A stretch of DNA of 64,000 bases. Origin: an uncultured Tateyamaria sp. Its GTDB lineage: Bacteria > Pseudomonadota > Alphaproteobacteria > Rhodobacterales > Rhodobacteraceae. Position 1 is the stretch's first letter. Each line of letters opens with the position of its first letter. The stretch is taken from positions 620,001 to 684,000 of the forward strand of contig NZ_CANKXW010000002.1 in NCBI RefSeq assembly GCF_947487805.1, read 5' to 3'. The notes below the pieces were generated by a model. That model was not told the DNA's origin and did not search any database. It saw nothing but the letters and a program-made list of their open reading frames with translations. The translations under genes and the position numbers were made by a program. Positions 59,575 to 64,000 of the stretch are shown in pieces.

Positions 59575-60159
59575 ATGCATCGCCGCCATTTCATCGGCCT
59601 CAGCCTCGCCAGTCTCGCCACGCCCGCGCTTGCCGTCCCCCGCGCCTACCGGCTGAGCGGCGCAGGCGCGACAATCACCTACACGTTTCACCTCAACGGC
59701 GCGCCGATCAAGGGAACCGTCCCCATCGACACCGCCAACCTCAGCGTCGACACCAGCAACCTCGCCGCCTCCACCGCGGACGTCACGGCCGATGTGCGCC
59801 GCGCCCGCACCGGGCTGATCCTCGCGACCGAGGCGCTGAAATCCTCCAGCGTCCTGAATGCCGCGGCTTTCCCGCTGGCGCGCTTTACCTCGACCCGCAT
59901 CCGGCTGGGATCACGGTCGCGGCTCTCGGACGGCGCGGTGATCGAAGGGCTGTTGACCCTGCGCGGCGAAACCCGCCCTGTCCGGTTTGACGCCAACCTC
60001 TTTCGCCCGCGCGGCTCTGCCCCCGACGACTTCACCGCACTGACCGTAAACCTCTCCGGCACGATCAACCGCCGCGACTTTGGCGCCACCGGCTATGGCG
60101 ATCTCGTGAACGACACAGTCGCCATCGCCATCAGCGCAGAAATATCCGCCCCGGCCTGA
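59575..60159 (+). CDS. YceI-family exported lipid-binding protein
   Basis: The 194-residue protein has a signal peptide (MHRRHFIGLSLASLATPALA) and the YceI lipocalin-like beta-barrel, seen in SGAGATITYTFHLNGAPIKG, FPLARFTSTRI, and LTLRGETRPVRFDANL. YceI proteins bind isoprenoids such as polyprenyl lipids in the periplasm. It lies between imuA and an MFS gene on the same strand, but the 62-bp gap from imuA makes a shared transcript uncertain. Confidence 0.88.
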   Translation: MHRRHFIGLSLASLATPALAVPRAYRLSGAGATITYTFHLNGAPIKGTVPIDTANLSVDTSNLAASTADVTADVRRARTGLILATEALKSSSVLNAAAFPLARFTSTRIRLGSRSRLSDGAVIEGLLTLRGETRPVRFDANLFRPRGSAPDDFTALTVNLSGTINRRDFGATGYGDLVNDTVAIAISAEISAPA

Positions 60160-60225
60160 AAACGACAACCCACCGTCGAATAATGGCATGGGGCCCGCCG
60201 CACGATGGCGCACAAGGGGCACGTC

Positions 60226-61449
60226 ATGCGCATGATCATCTCCTTCGCGGCCCTGTTCCTCTCGGTCATCCTGCTCCAGCTCAGCTCCGGCTCCCTTGGT
60301 CCACTGGACGCGCTGTCCGGACTGGCGCTCGACTTTACACGGCAGGAAATCGGCCTGCTCGGCTCGGCGCACTTCCTGGGGTTCTTCATCGGGTGCTGGT
60401 GGGCGCCACGCCTGATGGGCAGCGTGGGCCACTCGCGCGCCTTTGCCGCCTTTACCGCAGCAGGCGCTATCGGACTACTGGCCCATATGCTGATCGTCGA
60501 TCCCGTGGCCTGGGCCGTGATGCGGGTCGCCTCGGGCATGTGCGTGGCGGGCTGCTACACTGTGGTCGAGGCCTGGTTGCAGGCCAAGGTCACCAACGAA
60601 ACACGCGGTCGCACGATGGGCGTCTACCGGGTCATTGATATGGGCGCGTCGCTCGCGGCACAGCTGGTGATCGGCGTGCTCGAACCCGCCAGCTATGTCA
60701 GCTACAACATCCTCGCCATCGTGTGCTGCGCCGCTCTGCTGCCGCTGACCCTGACCAAGGTCAAACAGCCCGAAACGCCCGCCTCCCCCAGGCTGAGGCC
60801 CCGCCTTGCCTTCGACCGGTCTCCGCTCGCCGCCGCCGGCGTTCTGGTGGCCGCCCTGTCCAGCGCGTCGTTCCGCATGGTCGGCCCCGTTTATGGCCAG
60901 GAAGTCGGCCTGACCACAGCGCAGATCGCGTGGTTCATGGCCGCTTTCGTGCTGGGCGGCGCAATCGCGCAATACCCAATGGGCTGGCTGGCGGACAAAT
61001 ATGACCGGCGATGGGTGCTGATCTGGCTGTCTGCCGCAGCCATGGCCAGCTGCGCCATCACCGCGTTCGCTGGCGGGGCCGGAACAGCAATGATCATGCT
61101 CACCGCAGGGCTGTTCGGTCTGACGACTTTCCCGATCTACTCTGTCGCCGCGGCACACGCCCACGATTTTGCTGATGCCTCCGAGCGTGTCGAACTGTCG
61201 GCGGCGCTGATGTTCTATTTCGCTCTTGGCGCGATTGCCGCCCCCCTGACCGCCTCCGCCCTGATCGATGCCTTTGGTCCCCCTGCGCTGTTTGCGATGA
61301 TCGCCCTGGGGCACGGTGCGCTGATCGTATTCGGGCTGGCCCGGATGCGCGCGCGCGCGGCGCCCACGGACAGGACCCGCTATGTCTACAGCCCCCGCAC
61401 GTCCTTTCAGATCGGCCGCCTGACCAAGCACTTTCGCGACGACAAATAA
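60226..61449 (+). CDS. MFS transporter
   Basis: From the ATG at 60226 (AAGGGG upstream) the product is 407 residues with about twelve membrane helices in two six-helix halves. The MFS intracellular loop appears as ETRGRTMGVYRVIDMGAS between the halves' first part. A second loop, GWLADKYDRRWVL, has the classic G-x-x-x-D-(R/K) signature. It resembles the YcaD-like multidrug group, but no substrate can be assigned. It lies upstream of metG by 75 bp. Confidence 0.85.
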   Translation: MRMIISFAALFLSVILLQLSSGSLGPLDALSGLALDFTRQEIGLLGSAHFLGFFIGCWWAPRLMGSVGHSRAFAAFTAAGAIGLLAHMLIVDPVAWAVMRVASGMCVAGCYTVVEAWLQAKVTNETRGRTMGVYRVIDMGASLAAQLVIGVLEPASYVSYNILAIVCCAALLPLTLTKVKQPETPASPRLRPRLAFDRSPLAAAGVLVAALSSASFRMVGPVYGQEVGLTTAQIAWFMAAFVLGGAIAQYPMGWLADKYDRRWVLIWLSAAAMASCAITAFAGGAGTAMIMLTAGLFGLTTFPIYSVAAAHAHDFADASERVELSAALMFYFALGAIAAPLTASALIDAFGPPALFAMIALGHGALIVFGLARMRARAAPTDRTRYVYSPRTSFQIGRLTKHFRDDK

Positions 61450-61524
61450 CGCGCAGGTCATCAGGGCCTTTTCCCGGCTGCACCGCGCTGCTACATGGGG
61501 CGCAACATGCCAAAAGGCCACCCC

Positions 61525-63237
61525 ATGCAGCGTCACCTGATCACATCCGCCATTCCCTATATCAACGGGATCAAGCACCTCGGCAATCTTGTCGGCAGCC
61601 AGTTGCCCGCCGATCTCTATGCCCGCTACCTGCGCGCGCGCGGGCACGAGGTGCTGTTTCTGTGCGCCACCGACGAACACGGCACCCCGGCCGAACTGGC
61701 CGCCGCCAAGGCGGGCAAACCGGTCGCCGAATATTGCGCCGAAATGCACGCTGTTCAGGCGGACATCGCCAAAGGGTTCGGCCTGTCCTTCGATCACTTT
61801 GGCCGGTCCTCATCGCCGCAAAACCACACGCTGACCCAGCATTTCGCCGGACGGCTGGCCGATGCCGGTCTGATCCGCGAAGTGTCCGAACAGCAGGTCT
61901 ATTCCAACGCGGACGGAAGATACCTGCCGGACCGATATATCGAGGGGACCTGCCCGAACTGCGCCTATGACAAGGCACGCGGCGATCAATGCGAGAACTG
62001 CACCAAACAGCTTGATCCCACCGACCTGATCAATCCGCGTTCCGCCATCTCCGGCTCGACCGATCTGGAGGTGCGTGAAACCAAACACCTCTACCTGCGC
62101 CAATCCGCGCTCAAAGACGACCTTGATGCCTGGATCGACAGCAAGACCGATTGGCCGATCCTGACCACGTCCATTGCCAAGAAATGGTTGCATGACGGCG
62201 ACGGCTTGCAGGATCGCGGCATCACGCGAGATCTGGACTGGGGCATCCCCGTGCGGCGCGGGAACGAAGACTGGCCCGGCATGGAAGGCAAGGTGTTCTA
62301 TGTCTGGTTCGACGCCCCCATCGAATACATTGCCTGCGCCGGGGAATGGGCGGACGCAAACGGCGATGCGGATTGGGAACGCTGGTGGCGCACGGACAAA
62401 GGTGCAGATGACGTCCGCTACACCCAGTTCATGGGCAAGGACAATGTCCCCTTTCACACGCTGAGCTTTCCGGCAACAATCCTGGGGTCGGGCGAGCCGT
62501 GGAAGATGGTCGATCACCTCAAGTCCTTCAACTACCTTACCTATGATGGCGGGCAGTTTTCAACCAGCCAGGGGCGCGGCGTGTTCATGGACCAGGCGCT
62601 GGAGATCCTGCCCGCCGACTACTGGCGCTGGTGGCTTTTGTCCAATTGCCCGGAAACCTCGGATTCCGAATTTACGTGGGAGTTGTTCCAACAGGGCGTG
62701 AACAAGGATCTCGCGGACGTGTTGGGTAATTTCGTCAGCAGGGTGACAAAGTTCTGTCGCTCGAAATTCGGTGAGACCGTGCCCTCGGGCGGAACCTATG
62801 GCGATCGCGAGACCGCTTTGATCGAAGAGCTGCAAGCGCGGGTGACGCGTTACGGTGCTTTGATGGAAGCCATGGAAGTGCGCAAATCCGCTCAGGAGTT
62901 GCGCGCGATCTGGGTGGCAGGCAATGAATACCTGCAAGCCGCGGCACCCTGGGCCACGATCAAGGTAGACGAAGCGCAAGCGGCCATGCAGATCCGTATG
63001 GCCTTTAATCTCATCCGCCTTTACGCAACCATATCAAGCCCCTTCATCCCAACGGCGTCCGATCGGATGCAGAGCAGTCTCGGCATGGAAAGCGCGGACT
63101 GGCCCGAGGACGTGGCTTCAGCGTTGTCGTCGGTGCAGGCGGGTCAGACATTTGCTGTGCCCGAAAACCTTTTTGCCAAGATTTCCGACGATGATCGCGC
63201 CGACTGGCAATCGCGGTTTGCCGGCACGCGCGGCTGA
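61525..63237 (+). CDS. metG: Methionyl-tRNA synthetase
   Basis: From the ATG at 61525 (AAAGG upstream) the product is 570 residues. The class I catalytic domain has the HIGH-like IKHLGN (16-21). A zinc-binding knuckle [17 protein letters not shown] lies near residue 145. The KMSKS-like site reads [11 protein letters not shown], without the usual lysines, which fits the MetRS subgroup of this family. The helical anticodon domain follows and there is no C-terminal dimerisation extension. Earlier ATGs at 61495 and 61507 lack ribosome sites. Confidence 0.94.
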   Translation: MQRHLITSAIPYINGIKHLGNLVGSQLPADLYARYLRARGHEVLFLCATDEHGTPAELAAAKAGKPVAEYCAEMHAVQADIAKGFGLSFDHFGRSSSPQNHTLTQHFAGRLADAGLIREVSEQQVYSNADGRYLPDRYIEGTCPNCAYDKARGDQCENCTKQLDPTDLINPRSAISGSTDLEVRETKHLYLRQSALKDDLDAWIDSKTDWPILTTSIAKKWLHDGDGLQDRGITRDLDWGIPVRRGNEDWPGMEGKVFYVWFDAPIEYIACAGEWADANGDADWERWWRTDKGADDVRYTQFMGKDNVPFHTLSFPATILGSGEPWKMVDHLKSFNYLTYDGGQFSTSQGRGVFMDQALEILPADYWRWWLLSNCPETSDSEFTWELFQQGVNKDLADVLGNFVSRVTKFCRSKFGETVPSGGTYGDRETALIEELQARVTRYGALMEAMEVRKSAQELRAIWVAGNEYLQAAAPWATIKVDEAQAAMQIRMAFNLIRLYATISSPFIPTASDRMQSSLGMESADWPEDVASALSSVQAGQTFAVPENLFAKISDDDRADWQSRFAGTRG

Positions 63238-63251
63238 TCAAGCCCGTTCGA

Positions 63252-63350
63252 CCTGTCTGAATTGGTCGAGGTCGCGCTTCGCTGAGAAACAGACAGGCCT
63301 GTTGTACCTGGATCTAACTGACATGGGCCCAACTGGCATGGGCCAGTGTG
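63252..63350. repeat. Two hairpins in the metG/chemoreceptor junction
   Basis: CCTGTCTG (63252-63259) is the exact inverse of CAGACAGG (63290-63297), enclosing 30 nt. Further right, ACTGGC-ATGG-GCCAGT forms a second hairpin and CATGGGCC occurs twice. The 134-bp gap between the two convergent genes shows no gene. No T runs follow. Confidence 0.5.
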
Positions 63351-63371
63351 ACCCGCCCAGAGCCCTGCGCG

Positions 63372-64000
63372 CTAGAACTCTTCCCACCCGGCCTGCGGAT
63401 TCGTGTCCTCGGCCGGATCCACAGCCAAAGCGAGCGCGCCCTCGGTGATTGGCATATCTGTGGCGGGAGCGGCCTGACTAAGCGGCCGCACCTTGATCGC
63501 CGGCGCATTTTTCAACCGGAATTTCGCAACCGCTGCTGCAAGGCTATCGGCTTCCGCAGTCAAAGCGTGGCTGGCAGCAGTGGTTTCTTCGAACATCGCC
63601 GCGTTTTGCTGGGTTACATGGTCCAGTTCATTGACGGCCACGTTGATTTCGTTCAGCCCCGCCGCCTGCTGCCGCGCGGAACTGGCGATTTCCGACACCC
63701 GCTCCGAAATTTCCGCAACCGATGTCACAATCGCAGAGAGCGCTGTTCCCGTCCGTCCAACCAAATCGACACCCTGTTGCACCTGATCCGAACTAGTGGA
63801 GATCAGCGTATTTATCTCGCGCGCCGCGTCCGATGACCGAAGCGCCAAGGCGCGTACTTCTGTTGCAACGACAGCGAACCCGCGCCCCGCTTCTCCTGCG
63901 CGGGCCGCTTCGACACCGGCGTTGAGCGCAAGCAGGTTTGTCTGGAACGCGATATCATCAATGACCGAGGTGATCTTGGAAATTTCCTGCGACGATGCCT
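63372..64000 (-). CDS. Methyl-accepting chemotaxis protein, C-terminal part
   Basis: The gene runs off the right end of the window; about 208 residues of its C-terminus are visible. The visible part is the cytoplasmic signalling coiled coil. It includes the hairpin tip [20 protein letters not shown] and [15 protein letters not shown], which contact CheA/CheW, and a later [16 protein letters not shown] methylation-helix pattern. The C-terminus (after residue about 170 of the visible part) is a low-complexity acidic tail ending NPQAGWEEF; the final aromatic EEF resembles a receptor tether for CheR. The sensor domain is outside the window. Confidence 0.92.
   Translation of the reverse strand, partial: ASSQEISKITSVIDDIAFQTNLLALNAGVEAARAGEAGRGFAVVATEVRALALRSSDAAREINTLISTSSDQVQQGVDLVGRTGTALSAIVTSVAEISERVSEIASSARQQAAGLNEINVAVNELDHVTQQNAAMFEETTAASHALTAEADSLAAAVAKFRLKNAPAIKVRPLSQAAPATDMPITEGALALAVDPAEDTNPQAGWEEF

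Noticed and set aside
1-64000. CRISPR arrays, insertion sequences or prophage
   Set aside because: No regularly spaced repeats, transposase, integrase or phage structural genes were seen; the dispersed repeats are hairpin elements with unrelated flanks.

Overview
The window is a 64 kb, GC-rich, densely packed bacterial chromosome segment that reads as a member of the Rhodobacteraceae (Roseobacter group, Alphaproteobacteria). Support comes from the gene content and order: hom-glpX-recJ-tRNA-Glu, a SUV3-like helicase beside an S4 protein, a 7Fe ferredoxin and CarD, RpoH, MmcB, DUF6476/DUF6324/DUF3572/DUF983 proteins, a tRNA-His without an encoded extra 5' G and with A73, and two LexA boxes of the alphaproteobacterial GTTC-N7-GTTC type. 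I see no phage, transposase, integrase, rRNA or CRISPR array.

Layout. 0-12 kb: end of a Kef-type antiporter, cobT and cobS (cobalamin), carD, fdxA, S4 protein, SUV3-like helicase, a TPR protein, an SCP2 protein, a lipase-like hydrolase, and a ligase-associated exonuclease, DNA ligase and amidohydrolase run. 12-22.5 kb: oligoendopeptidase F, then a divergent seven-gene catabolic locus (RpiR regulator, Rieske oxygenase, carboxymuconolactone-decarboxylase-like protein on one side; a DMGDH-like demethylase, two enolase-superfamily enzymes and a class III aminotransferase on the other). 22.4-37.5 kb: mostly housekeeping and small genes: DksA-like protein, Gfo/Idh oxidoreductase, M19 dipeptidase, capsule-type protein, rpoH, RluD-type pseudouridine synthase, tRNA-His, mmcB, an ArsR/AHSA1 pair, a candidate 162-nt structured RNA, pirin, TetR, hom, glpX, recJ, tRNA-Glu. 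37.5-42.5 kb: an unrecognised 9-helix membrane protein coupled to a periplasmic binding protein, then an H-NOX protein with an HNOBA-GGDEF diguanylate cyclase. 42.6-50 kb: lone MttB-family methyltransferase, HAD phosphatase, PleD-like cyclase, ECF sigma factor group, EF-hand protein, Nudix. 50-64 kb: EamA transporter, desaturase, XRE regulator, a four-gene carnitine degradation operon with its divergent GlxA/CdhR-type regulator, aldo-keto reductase, LexA-controlled imuA, YceI protein, MFS transporter, metG and part of a chemotaxis receptor.

How the genes fit together. Three separate loci point to use of N-methylated amines (osmolytes common in the sea): the Rieske/DMGDH locus at 14-22.4 kb, the MttB-family gene at 42.6 kb, and the carnitine operon at 53-56.6 kb, which should yield glycine betaine. 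Two diguanylate cyclases and an H-NOX-family protein indicate c-di-GMP control; the H-NOX protein lacks the residues that normally hold heme. Two SOS boxes place mmcB and an orphan imuA in the DNA-damage regulon.

The most unusual signal is a family of four two-tier hairpin repeats (321, 28450, 32071, 52919). All four lie in the same orientation exactly at convergent 3'-3' gene junctions, and their inner stems differ in sequence while keeping base pairing, so the structure itself appears to be maintained.
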